In this document: positions 42,871 through 50,987 of the stretch, piece after piece | How positions within the stretch are numbered: the first letter of the stretch is position 1 | Layout: each line of letters starts with the position of its first letter | Assembly: GCA_001898465.1 (NCBI GenBank) | Contig: MKTX01000007.1 | Location: 478,695 to 542,694 of the forward strand | Origin: Sphingobacteriales bacterium 39-19 | GTDB lineage: Bacteria; Bacteroidota; Bacteroidia; Chitinophagales; Chitinophagaceae | Reading direction: 5' to 3' | Length of the DNA stretch: 64,000 nt | The notes under the pieces: generated by a model | The model's database searches: none | What the model saw: only the letters and a program-made list of their open reading frames with translations | Told to the model about the DNA's origin: nothing | Translations under genes and position numbers: made by a program

Positions 42871-44291
42871 GCAAAACTATTCTTGCCGGCAATATCGGTT
42901 TCTTACAGGCTTCCGGAAGCGCTGTAATTTTTACTGATGACAGCCCTTCGGGAACTGCACCGGCTTTTCCTGAATTTTTAAATGAGCTCGGCATTGCCTT
43001 GTGGGGTGAAGATAACCGGTTCCCGCAAAATGTAATCAACCAAATGGACGGCTACGGGCTTGGTAAATCTGCCCTGGACTGGAAAGCTCGTATGCTCTAC
43101 GGCGGCGGCATCGTGCCCGGCTTTGTGAAAGGCTATGTAACGGGTAAGGGTGAAGTTTTTGAACCTGCAGATGTTACTACACATTCCAAGGTTTATGATT
43201 TTATCAACTCCCCGCAATTCAATCGGTTCATGATCGAATACTTGCAGGACTGGACCTGGTTCAATAACGCATTTCCGGAATTTATCCTGGCAAATGACTG
43301 CGAGACGATCACAGGCCTGGTACACCAGGAGAGTTGCGATTGCAGGCTGCAACAGGCCGACCAAAATGGGAAAACAAATAAAGTTTTTTTAAGCAAATTC
43401 TGGGGCATGGCCAAAGACCAGATTGCAAAGTTTGATCCTGCTAAAAAAGTTCAGGGACTAAAAGAGCAAAGCTCCGCCAATGTAAACTCCCTGGACAAAT
43501 CTTTAGTAAAGCCGGTCAGCGCAATTGACTTGTACAACCCGTTGGAATCGCTTCGCAAAATTGCGGCATCCAAAAAATCTAAAAAAGGTCTGAAAAGCGC
43601 TATCCTGCCAGTCAACTACCCCTCAGTTGGGAAAACATACTACCAACTTACAACCTGGGATGGTGCCCGCCTGGCCGGCTGGATCAAAATTGCAAATCGC
43701 ATACCTCAGCTGGTGCAGCTGATGTATCAAAATGCCTTTAAAATAAAGTACCACATCGAAGTACCCATCTCTCACTTTGTTGAAAAATTTGGTGCAGAAG
43801 TGTGGGAGGGCATGACAACCGAAGAGAAAGAGAATGAGAAAACTCAGCTCCTGCAGAAGATGGACAATTTCCTCACTCAAGAAGATGGAGGCTACTCATC
43901 TTTTGTCAGCTTCTTCCAGGTTGATCAGATCAAGCAAACCGACTATGGCCGCATAAAAATTGAGCCGATTAAAGATACGGGCAATAATGACGCCGAACTC
44001 TTTACAGGTTCTGCAGCAGACATTCAATTTTTAATTGCTGCAGGCATAAACCCAACATTGTTTGGAGCTGGTACCATCGGTACCGGCCAGCAAAGATCCG
44101 GCGGATCTGATTTGAGAGAGGCGTTCCTGATCTATTGCGCAGGTCTAGCCCTGGAACGCCAGTTATTGTTATCGCCGCTCTACCTCGTAAGAGATTTTAA
44201 TAAATGGGATCCTAAACTGGTATTCCGATTTACTGACACAGTGCTTACCACCCTCGACACCGGCGGCGGCACAACAAAAAAATTAAGCTAA
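42867..44291 (+). CDS. Phage portal protein
   Basis: The 474-residue product is the size of a portal protein and shows portal features: KARMLYGGGIVPGF near residue 75, DWTWFNNAFPEFIL near 128, a long central helix region, and PTLFGAGTIGTGQQRSGGSDLREAF near residues 393-417, read here as two motifs (PTLFG and SGGSDLREAF). Portals form the twelve-fold ring through which DNA enters the head. It opens the plus-strand structural block, far from the terminase genes. Confidence 0.8.
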   Translation: MSKTILAGNIGFLQASGSAVIFTDDSPSGTAPAFPEFLNELGIALWGEDNRFPQNVINQMDGYGLGKSALDWKARMLYGGGIVPGFVKGYVTGKGEVFEPADVTTHSKVYDFINSPQFNRFMIEYLQDWTWFNNAFPEFILANDCETITGLVHQESCDCRLQQADQNGKTNKVFLSKFWGMAKDQIAKFDPAKKVQGLKEQSSANVNSLDKSLVKPVSAIDLYNPLESLRKIAASKKSKKGLKSAILPVNYPSVGKTYYQLTTWDGARLAGWIKIANRIPQLVQLMYQNAFKIKYHIEVPISHFVEKFGAEVWEGMTTEEKENEKTQLLQKMDNFLTQEDGGYSSFVSFFQVDQIKQTDYGRIKIEPIKDTGNNDAELFTGSAADIQFLIAAGINPTLFGAGTIGTGQQRSGGSDLREAFLIYCAGLALERQLLLSPLYLVRDFNKWDPKLVFRFTDTVLTTLDTGGGTTKKLS

Positions 44292-45250
44292 TGCTTTTTA
44301 AAACCGATATCGAATTTCAAGATTATTCTTCGCTCAGCGTTGAAACATTTCTTGCTATAAAATCTATAATCCCAACGGTTGAATCAAAACACTTGATTCC
44401 GCTGCTTGGCATGGAGCAATACCAGGAACTGCAGACTGCTTTTGATGGCACAGATCCGCTGACCGATAGAATTAAAAAATTACTGGACCTGGCCAGGCGG
44501 GTGGTAGCGCCATGGGTAGCCGTTTACTATACTCCTAAAACTGATGTAAAAGTTAGTGAGGGTGGGGTTAGAAGAGCTGAAACCGAAAAGCTGAAAACGG
44601 CATTCCAGTATCAATTAAAAAACTTTGTTGATGCAAACCGCAACGAGGCGATGGATGCTGCAGAAGCCCTACTTCAGTTTTTAGAAGCAAATGCAGCAGA
44701 TTATCCATTGTGGAGAGATGGCAACGGCAATAAGGAGTATAGAAAACTTTTTATTAAAACAGCCACCGAATTCAACACGCTGTTTGCAACCGCATCGCCG
44801 CATTCAAACTTTATGATCCTGAAGACCAAAATGGTTGACGTTGAGGATATACATATTCAAAAAACTATCGGCTCAACTATTTTCCAAACCCTTAAAACCA
44901 AGACAACGGCTCCAGGCGGTACTTTGACCGACAAAGAAACTGAATTGCTGTTTGCAATTAAAAAAGCCATTGCCGCTATGACCGTTTCAGCAGCGCTGCC
45001 CTTTATACATGTAAAAATGGATGAAGGCCTCACAGCTGCCGGTGGAAGCTTTGGGCAAAATGATGCGCTATCTAGCCGGGTACCGGTGAGCGATAATTCT
45101 TTCAGTTACTACCTGCGCTCAGTGAATGACTCAGCCAGGCTTTGGCTCGATCGTATCAAAAAAATTATTAAAGATAATCCTACGGATTTCCCACAACCTG
45201 AAGCACCGCCAAATAATCCTATCACCTATAAATCCCTATTCGGACTTTAA
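44291..45250 (+). CDS. DUF6712-like virion protein (head-tail connector candidate)
   Basis: The 319-residue product is helical in its first half (HLIPLLGMEQYQELQTAF and KKLLDLARRVVAPWVAVYYT) and resembles proteins that follow portal genes in Bacteroidota phages (DUF6712). A connector or adaptor role is inferred. It overlaps both neighbours by one base, so it is coupled. Confidence 0.65.
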   Translation: MLFKTDIEFQDYSSLSVETFLAIKSIIPTVESKHLIPLLGMEQYQELQTAFDGTDPLTDRIKKLLDLARRVVAPWVAVYYTPKTDVKVSEGGVRRAETEKLKTAFQYQLKNFVDANRNEAMDAAEALLQFLEANAADYPLWRDGNGNKEYRKLFIKTATEFNTLFATASPHSNFMILKTKMVDVEDIHIQKTIGSTIFQTLKTKTTAPGGTLTDKETELLFAIKKAIAAMTVSAALPFIHVKMDEGLTAAGGSFGQNDALSSRVPVSDNSFSYYLRSVNDSARLWLDRIKKIIKDNPTDFPQPEAPPNNPITYKSLFGL

Positions 45251-46944
45251 TGGATCAAGAATATACTTTATCACAAATCGGAAAAAATGTCGATTCTATC
45301 CTTTGTTTGCTGCAAGGTCACCCCCTCAATAAAGATGATAAGGGCCTTCTCGGCAATGTGAATGAACATGGAACACGCCTTAAAAAAGTTGAGGACAAGA
45401 TAAATAAGTTCAGCTGGACGCTGCTCGGCGTAAGTATAGCTGCAGGTGGCTCACTTTGGGCAGTTCTTAAGAAATCAATCATTACCGGCGCTGTGCTTCT
45501 TGTGCTTGCCTGCCTGCATGGTTGCGAGCTCAACAGGCAGCTTTTTAAAAGTTCTGAAGAAACCAAAACAAAAAGCGCCAGCGATAGCGGCCAGGTGAAA
45601 AAAAATAATCACGAGTCCCGCAATGACAGCAGCTATTACAGAGAGACAATCTACTTCCAACCCCAGGGCAGGGATACAACGATCAATAATTTTTACAATT
45701 CATACCCGCCACCTGCAGTAATTATTAGGGAAAGCGGTAAAAGATCTGCAGAAGCCAAAGGCAATACAATTGATAGCGGCTGGAAGGCGCAGGCCTTAGA
45801 AACGCAGGAAGAGAAAAAAGAAAAACAAACTGATACCAATGTGCAGGTATTCTCCCCTTGGCAGATCATATCGCTTTGCCTGGGCTTAGGGCTATTTGTA
45901 GTCATCATTATTTATTTTCTCGTAAAACTTAAAATTGCCAAAATCACTATGAAAACAATCTTACCAATTTTGTGCGCATTGCTATTTTACAGCAGCAACG
46001 CCCAACAGGTTAATGGGTGGAATTACCTCATTCAACCACCTGTCGATTACAACATGACAGTAAAAAAGTATCCGATTTTGTTTTTCTTTCCGGGGCTTGG
46101 CGAAGTAGGAAACAACATCACCAAACTTTTGGTACATGGTCCTCACGCATACATACAGTCTGGGGGCAATCCATTACCCGGGTTTTTCATTGTAAGCCTG
46201 CAGCCACCAACTGCATACCCTTCGCCTGTTGAGATTAATAGCCGCATTGATAGCTTTATAAAATGGTACCGGATAGATACAACCAGGATAAATCTAACCG
46301 GCCTCTCTCATGGTGGCTGGATGGCCAATATTTATGCAACTTATAAACCAGCGCCCGATGATTACAGCTATTTAAAGAGAGCGCATACTGTGATAAATAT
46401 TGAAGGAGTAATCCCTACAGATCAGTATGGGAGCACAGCTCCATATCCGCAACGGTTTACAGACTGGGCAGCAATGGGAGGGCAGGAGCTCGCCATCGAA
46501 CAAATAAACGACTGGCGGGGCATGCAGCAAATAAAAGATGCGATGGGCATGGCATGCGATTATTATGTAACCAATTTCGGCGGCGGCGGACATTGTTGCT
46601 TTAACCAATTTTACGGAGGCCAGGGCGTACAGCCTCAAAGTTTTGGTGGCAAAACTATCTATCAGTGGTTGGAAGAAAAGAATAATAGTGATGTACTTTC
46701 CATTACACCGCTACCTGCGCCGGTACAGCCCGCACAGCCTCTTATTCAATTCTCGCACGACAGATCATACATATACTTAAACCAGCGTATGATTTGCGAA
46801 TATCAACTAATTGACGTGTTGGGCCGCACGCTCAAAGCCGGCTTGTTAATGCAGGGTAAATCAAAGATTAGTATCTCTTCGCTTCCTGCCGGAATATATA
46901 TTTTTAAAAACCGTTTTATCACAAAAAAAATAATCCTACTATGA
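45250..46944 (+). CDS. Chimeric frame: XhlA/holin-like membrane module fused to T9SS-secreted esterase-like protein
   Basis: Residues 1-75 resemble XhlA-type proteins (EHGTRLKKVEDKINKFSW then a helix). A second helix follows at 78-92 (with LACLHGC), then a disordered stretch and a helix at 203-225. Residue 234 is a Met that opens a typical signal peptide (KTILPILCALLFYSSNA), followed by an alpha/beta-hydrolase fold with the nucleophile Ser353 in GLSHGGW. The last 25 residues (SLPAGIYIFKN to KKIIL) match a type IX secretion sorting tail. The whole is one uninterrupted frame. The Met at 45949-45951 may be a second start, giving a separate secreted hydrolase of 331 residues. Confidence 0.75.
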   Translation: MDQEYTLSQIGKNVDSILCLLQGHPLNKDDKGLLGNVNEHGTRLKKVEDKINKFSWTLLGVSIAAGGSLWAVLKKSIITGAVLLVLACLHGCELNRQLFKSSEETKTKSASDSGQVKKNNHESRNDSSYYRETIYFQPQGRDTTINNFYNSYPPPAVIIRESGKRSAEAKGNTIDSGWKAQALETQEEKKEKQTDTNVQVFSPWQIISLCLGLGLFVVIIIYFLVKLKIAKITMKTILPILCALLFYSSNAQQVNGWNYLIQPPVDYNMTVKKYPILFFFPGLGEVGNNITKLLVHGPHAYIQSGGNPLPGFFIVSLQPPTAYPSPVEINSRIDSFIKWYRIDTTRINLTGLSHGGWMANIYATYKPAPDDYSYLKRAHTVINIEGVIPTDQYGSTAPYPQRFTDWAAMGGQELAIEQINDWRGMQQIKDAMGMACDYYVTNFGGGGHCCFNQFYGGQGVQPQSFGGKTIYQWLEEKNNSDVLSITPLPAPVQPAQPLIQFSHDRSYIYLNQRMICEYQLIDVLGRTLKAGLLMQGKSKISISSLPAGIYIFKNRFITKKIILL

Positions 46945-47402
46945 AAAAAATCCGGCAATATATAACCGAAATCAACTGGCATCGAATAGCCAGTAAAATT
47001 AAACGCTTCCTTTTCATGCACGACTGGATATGGTCGGTGGCATTCGCATTCTTTGCCTACTTATTTGTAAACTACGGTCCGCCGCAGGTATTTAACATGC
47101 CAATGGTATACTTTGGCATCAATTGGCTGCAGCCTCTCATTGCTACAGCAGGTGTAATGGCCGGCCTTTTCGCAATTGCCCGTCTGGGCATGTGGTTTAA
47201 TACACGAAAGTTGCACGACTATATTTACGGCAAAAAAAATCATTACGAAAAAGGGCCAGAATACAACAATTTCTCTTTCTCCGACTTTAAAAATATTACA
47301 ACATGGCAAAGATTATTATTAGCCTTCTTCTTTCTTTTGGTTTTGCTTACCATGGCACTGATAGTTTTTCTCAAATTTATTCCCCTCAACGCACCCATTT
47401 AA
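46941..47402 (+). CDS. Three-helix membrane protein, holin candidate
   Basis: The 153-residue product has hydrophobic segments at about 31-48, 62-85 and 125-147 with a positively charged N-terminus. It overlaps the preceding gene (ATGA) and lies before the endolysin-like gene, whose start is inside it, so a holin role is plausible. No known holin motif is recognised. Confidence 0.6.
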   Translation: MKKIRQYITEINWHRIASKIKRFLFMHDWIWSVAFAFFAYLFVNYGPPQVFNMPMVYFGINWLQPLIATAGVMAGLFAIARLGMWFNTRKLHDYIYGKKNHYEKGPEYNNFSFSDFKNITTWQRLLLAFFFLLVLLTMALIVFLKFIPLNAPI

Positions 47403-47851
47403 TTGAAATATATAAATCTCAAATAAGTGTGCGTGAAGCCACCGGCCACAATGATGGGCCGCAGGTGGAAGCATTTTTGCGAACAGTAGGCTTAGGCGCT
47501 GGTTACGCCTGGTGCGCTGCATTTGTAAAATGGTGTTTGTTAAACGCTGGCGTTGCCTCAGCAAAGGCCATCAATGCTATGGCAGCAAGCACCCACCGCC
47601 CGGGGCACCTGGTTTATTATAAAGGTAAGTGGTTAAAGCAGCCCAGGCCTGGCGATGTGGCAACTATTTATTACAAATCTTTAAAAAGAATAGGGCATAC
47701 TTTATTCTTCCACGGTATTACCGGCAACGGCATGATCTACTCCGTTGAGGGCAATACCAACAGCCAAAACAGCCGGGAAGGCAATGGCACTTACATGCGC
47801 ATCCGGCAGATCGGCGGCATCTACAGCATTAGCCAATGGCTTGACGATTAG
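47303..47851 (+). CDS. CHAP/NlpC-type endolysin candidate
   Basis: The 182-residue product starts with a signal-like helix (AKIIISLLLSFGFAYHG) and has the CHAP-type catalytic pattern: Cys71 in GYAWCAAFVKW, His132 in RIGHTLFFHG, and GNTNSQNSREGNGTY. Such TIGR02594-like proteins cleave peptidoglycan amide bonds. The first 100 bases overlap the end of the holin candidate in another frame. A terminator follows, closing the lysis block. Confidence 0.78.
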   Translation: MAKIIISLLLSFGFAYHGTDSFSQIYSPQRTHLIEIYKSQISVREATGHNDGPQVEAFLRTVGLGAGYAWCAAFVKWCLLNAGVASAKAINAMAASTHRPGHLVYYKGKWLKQPRPGDVATIYYKSLKRIGHTLFFHGITGNGMIYSVEGNTNSQNSREGNGTYMRIRQIGGIYSISQWLDD

Positions 47852-47873
47852 TTTTTTTCATGTATTCGTTTTC

Positions 47874-47901
47874 CCCGGCCATTTCTATGGCTGGGTTTTT
47901 T
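47874..47901 (+). terminator. Terminator after the lysis genes
   Basis: CCCGGCCAT pairs with ATGGCTGGG (9 bp, one G-T pair) around TTCT, followed by six T. Confidence 0.85.
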
Positions 47902-47921
47902 ATGTCAAAAATGTGAATAAC

Positions 47922-47978
47922 TTAGTAAAAAATAATTTACTAAATATTTGGTAGTGTCAAATTTGGCACATATCTTTG
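47922..47978 (+). promoter_or_regulatory. Promoter with two palindromic operators for a small regulatory operon
   Basis: TTTG (47947-47950), 20 bases, TATCTTTG (47971-47978) match the Bacteroidota consensus. Palindrome TTAGTAAA-N6-TTTACTAA (47922-47943) lies just upstream, and GTGTCAAATTTGGCAC (47954-47969) lies between the two boxes. The XRE regulator two genes on is a likely binder. Confidence 0.8.
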
Positions 47979-48037
47979 CTGTATAATTAATCAAAACGGT
48001 GACCCGCAACACCGAACACAAAAAAGGGCAAAACAAA

Positions 48038-48355
48038 ATGATTACAGCATATAAAATTTTCTGGGCAATCGCAACCCCCACAAAAGGTATCGCAACAAAA
48101 AAAGACGGTACAAAATTTTCAAAACAAGGCTGGGCCAGGGTAAATTATAAAACGAATCAAAAAGCCGTTTCATGTTTTTTGCGCCATGCCAGCGATTTGA
48201 AAAAATTAAAAGAAAGCTGCAAAGTTGAAGGGCTTGAAAAGGCTTACGACATTCTTATAATTACCGATAAGCAATTTGGCCTAATGCAGCAGTATAATTA
48301 TAATGAAGTGGCAACAGCGAAACAAAAAAGTGGAATATTTTCAATCGGCAAATAG
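48038..48355 (+). CDS. Hypothetical protein of a regulated accessory operon
   Basis: The ATG at 48038 gives 105 residues; an upstream GTG (47999) is closer to the promoter but has no better context. The protein is basic (ATKKDGTKFSKQGWARVNYK). The family is unknown. It is the first gene of the operon with an XRE regulator. Confidence 0.6.
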   Translation: MITAYKIFWAIATPTKGIATKKDGTKFSKQGWARVNYKTNQKAVSCFLRHASDLKKLKESCKVEGLEKAYDILIITDKQFGLMQQYNYNEVATAKQKSGIFSIGK

Positions 48356-48397
48356 TTTATTAATAACACAAACTGGAGCCGCTTTAATATATCTTAA

Positions 48398-48619
48398 ATG
48401 AACGAAAAAACATTAAAGGAAGCCCGCAAGATAATAGCGGGCTTCTTAAAACAACGAAGGTTAGAGCTTGGCTACTCACAGGCTTATATTGCTGAAAAAA
48501 CCGGGCTGGGCTTGCGCACCATTGTAAGAGCAGAACAGGCAGATTTTTGGCTGGGTATGAAGCAGTTTGTTTTAATATGCGATGTGCTTAAAATTGACTA
48601 TAAAAAAATTTTTGAATAA
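48398..48619 (+). CDS. XRE-family helix-turn-helix protein, 73 aa
   Basis: Residues about 15-65 form an HTH domain (KQRRLELGYSQAYIAEKT, GLGLRTIVRAEQADF). It probably autoregulates through the palindromes at 47922-47969. The stop overlaps the next start by one base. Confidence 0.82.
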   Translation: MNEKTLKEARKIIAGFLKQRRLELGYSQAYIAEKTGLGLRTIVRAEQADFWLGMKQFVLICDVLKIDYKKIFE

Positions 48620-48852
48620 TGATTGGCAATAAATTTCTTTTCGCTCCCGACCATACAATAAATGAATTATTTATTTTGCACAGGGCATTCCCTGCCTGTC
48701 TTATTCAAGTTGTTCAAACTACCCCGGCAACATTTCGCATAGTTGATTTATACGACCAGATTGATGAAGCCGATTTATTAAAGCACCCATTTCTAAAAGA
48801 AGCCCAAGAATTTTGGAGACAGTATGGGGCTGATCTTCAAGGCACCAATTAG
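48619..48852 (+). CDS. Hypothetical protein coupled to the XRE gene
   Basis: The 77-residue soluble product has FAPDHTINELFILHRAFPA and a helical C-terminus (ADLLKHPFLKEAQEFWRQYG). It overlaps the XRE stop by one base (TAATG). A partner or toxin of the XRE protein is possible; nothing in the sequence proves it. Confidence 0.6.
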   Translation: MIGNKFLFAPDHTINELFILHRAFPACLIQVVQTTPATFRIVDLYDQIDEADLLKHPFLKEAQEFWRQYGADLQGTN

Positions 48853-49231
48853 ATAATATTTCACTCAATTTATTTTTCACTGCTATCAGTTACTCTGATA
48901 GCTTGCCGCTCATAAATGCAGTGTTAGCCGGTACACGCTTGATAGGAAGAATTTGAAAGAGGGTTACGAAAATGAAATTGTCGCTTTGCAAAAACACGAG
49001 CTTACCTAATGGCGGCATCGGCCTGGTAGCCGGCGCAATAGGTAGTGGAAAAATCCGAATTACCTGCCTAAGCTGTGGGCATCGTTTTAAACCGGGTGAA
49101 GGTGCTGCACCAAAGCCCATTAAACAAAAATTAGATATTGAAACCGGGCAAAAAGCCAATAAAAAAGCCCCGAGTCGTCACTACAGGGCTTTGGTTAGCG
49201 GCAGGCCATACATTCGATGTACTTTGCTTCT
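48853..49231. other. Gap with hairpin and degenerate zinc-ribbon gene copy
   Basis: No intact gene is seen. A GCTATCAG-TTACT-CTGATAGC hairpin lies near 48883-48903, a GTTAGCCGGTACACGC motif at 48923-48938, and a broken copy of the downstream zinc-ribbon gene at 49001-49175. Confidence 0.6.
49001..49175 (+). pseudogene. Partial duplicate of the zinc-ribbon gene at 50297
   Basis: About 115 bases are nearly identical to 50404-50520, covering the glycine-rich helix, the ITCLSCGHRF ribbon half and KPGEGAAPKP. The first ribbon knuckle and the end of the gene are missing, so the copy is not functional in its original form. It lies in direct orientation to the intact gene, with one minus-strand gene between them. 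Confidence 0.75.
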
Positions 49232-50086
49232 TTATGATCTATAGCTATTCCAATCTCTATTATATTTCGAAGGATAAACTAGGCAGTCATCACTATCAGG
49301 ATGCACCGTTCCGTTCCAGTAAAAAGCTCCGCAATCGGTTCTGAAACCTACTTCGTCTGTTTCCACAACAGTTTCCATAGTGCCGGTGAGTAAACTATAT
49401 ACCTGATCGCCTACTTCTACTTTGCCTTGCAATGAAAAATATTTAGGCATCGTTTTGTATTTGCCTGTATCATCTGGCGCAAACTCACCAAAGTCCGGAA
49501 AGTAATTTTCCCAATTGCCGCCTGAGTGAGGTGTTAAAATTCCAAGTTCACCGGTTCTAATATCAATGCCTTTAAAATTATATGCACTTTCTCCGGCAAT
49601 AATTCTATCCTGAGAAATGCTCGTTACCTTTTGCAGCTTCAGCACATCCAGGCAAAGAACGAGGCACCCAACCTGCAATATGCGGGTGAGGTTAAATTCA
49701 GGCGATTTTGATGAAATAGGCACTTTCATAAGCCTGCCTTTAAAATTCTCCCAACCCAAGGTTCTTTCATCGGGAAATAACAGGCAGGCACCGCCGGGCA
49801 CTATAGCGCCGGTCAAATTATAATGCTTGCCGCCAACGTAAATGAATTGAGTGGTTATCTCTGAAACCACATCATAAGTGCCGCTGTAAAGGCTGTATAT
49901 AAAATCTCCCGGACAGAGTAGCAGCGATAAATTAAAACGGCTTGTTTTGTGGATGGGAATTACTTCAGGCTCATTGGGAATGGAGAGAGCTGAAGGGAGC
50001 CAGCGTTCGGGCTCATTGCGTTCGTAATACTTAAATTCAATGTGATTTGCTGAGCCTTCGGCTCTGGTTTGTGATGCGTTTGGCAT
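49232..50086 (-). CDS. Hypothetical protein with an internal duplication
   Basis: The 284-residue product has two related blocks: GDFIYSLYSGTYDVVSEI with GACLLFPDERTLGWENF (about 58-117), and GDQVYSLLTGTMETVVET with DDCLVYPSKYNRDWNSY (about 225-283). A third weaker block with NFKGIDIRTGELG lies between them. The repeats look like a small beta domain. No family is recognised. It is transcribed against its neighbours and lies between the two zinc-ribbon copies. Confidence 0.65.
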   Translation of the reverse strand: MPNASQTRAEGSANHIEFKYYERNEPERWLPSALSIPNEPEVIPIHKTSRFNLSLLLCPGDFIYSLYSGTYDVVSEITTQFIYVGGKHYNLTGAIVPGGACLLFPDERTLGWENFKGRLMKVPISSKSPEFNLTRILQVGCLVLCLDVLKLQKVTSISQDRIIAGESAYNFKGIDIRTGELGILTPHSGGNWENYFPDFGEFAPDDTGKYKTMPKYFSLQGKVEVGDQVYSLLTGTMETVVETDEVGFRTDCGAFYWNGTVHPDSDDCLVYPSKYNRDWNSYRS

Positions 50087-50100
50087 GGTTGTAAGATATT

Positions 50101-50227
50101 AAGCCAACTGCCCCGGTGCCAAACACATCACACAATGAAGCGAGAAAGTCTACGGATTGACTACCGTATCCGGGGCAATTGGTTTGTGAAAATTTAATTT
50201 GAAATGTCATGTACGATGTGTTGGCAC
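50101..50227. repeat. Interleaved inverted-repeat element 2 (pseudoknot topology)
   Basis: Arm A (50101-50116) pairs with A' (50168-50183) over 15 of 16 positions, one of them G-T. Arm B (50116-50129, GTGCCAAACACATC) pairs with B' (50215-50227, GATGTGTTGGCAC) with a one-base bulge. A TACGG...CCGTA hairpin lies between B and A'. The order is again A-B-hairpin-A'-B', as in element 1, but the sequence is unrelated. Confidence 0.65.
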
Positions 50228-50296
50228 TTCAAAAATAGGATTCTTTTTGAATTCAGGAAAATTTTTATTTACTTTTATTACCCAAAACATCTATAC

Positions 50297-50668
50297 ATGA
50301 ATCAGGAACAAGATCCTGCGCCGATCAGGTGCCCTAAATGCACTTCGACCCAAGTAACAGCAAATAAAAAAGGCTTTAGTGCCGGCAAGGCAATCGGCGG
50401 CGCCTTACTTACCGGCGGCATCGGCCTGCTTGCCGGTGCAATAGGTAGCGGAAAAATCCGAATTACCTGCCTAAGCTGTGGGCATCGTTTTAAACCGGGT
50501 GAAGGTGCTGCACCAAAGCCCATTGAAAAAAAATCGGAGATTGAAAATGTTGAAGACATTGAACCCGGACAAAAAACAGATGAAAAAGCCCCTGAAATAT
50601 CCAATACAGGCTGCATGATCGGCTTAGTCCTGATCGCAATCGTTCTCTATTATTTTTTTGCCAAATGA
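50297..50668 (+). CDS. Zinc-ribbon protein with glycine-rich membrane helix
   Basis: The ATG at 50297 gives 123 residues. IRCPKCTSTQV and ITCLSCGHRF supply the four cysteines of a split zinc ribbon. Between them is a glycine-zipper-like helix (KAIGGALLTGGIGLLAGAIG), and a C-terminal transmembrane helix follows (MIGLVLIAIVLYYFF). It is probably a small membrane-associated protein. The function is unknown. A broken copy lies 1.3 kb upstream. Confidence 0.75.
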   Translation: MNQEQDPAPIRCPKCTSTQVTANKKGFSAGKAIGGALLTGGIGLLAGAIGSGKIRITCLSCGHRFKPGEGAAPKPIEKKSEIENVEDIEPGQKTDEKAPEISNTGCMIGLVLIAIVLYYFFAK

Positions 50669-50760
50669 ATGACCATAATAACATCTCAAACAGGTTTAAA
50701 AGCTACCTGATTATGGGCGCCGCCTTTGCTGCAATCTGTTTTCTGCTTTCTAGATGCTGA
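50665..50760 (+). CDS. Very small single-helix protein, 31 aa
   Basis: The ATG overlaps the stop of the zinc-ribbon gene (ATGA). The product is a short polar start followed by a helix (SYLIMGAAFAAICFLLS). Coupling supports a real gene, but the size makes it uncertain. Confidence 0.4.
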   Translation: MNDHNNISNRFKSYLIMGAAFAAICFLLSRC

Positions 50761-50804
50761 AATTCCTCATATATTTGTTGCTTTAACCACCAAAATCAAC
50801 AATC

Positions 50805-50987
50805 ATGGGAATGGCTGAACTAATCCTGTTTATTATTATTTGCATCATCTTTTATTTGTTCTTCAACCGGTGGGTTTTTCGCATTGATGAGATGGTGAAG
50901 AACCAGGAGAAGATCATTCGCATGATGAAAAAAGACCTGGAACTGAAAGGAGTTACAGAAGATGAACTTAAAAAAATCATCGGCTAA
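50805..50987 (+). CDS. Small membrane protein, 60 aa
   Basis: One N-terminal transmembrane helix (LILFIIICIIFYLFF) is followed by a helical charged tail (VKNQEKIIRMMKKDLE, GVTEDELKKIIG). The function is unknown. It converges with the tape measure gene and overlaps its stop by four bases. Confidence 0.65.
   Translation: MGMAELILFIIICIIFYLFFNRWVFRIDEMVKNQEKIIRMMKKDLELKGVTEDELKKIIG

Noticed and set aside
48972..49244. The left zinc-ribbon copy as an intact 90-aa gene
   Set aside because: It lacks the first cysteine pair and the membrane tail of the intact gene and ends in unrelated sequence.
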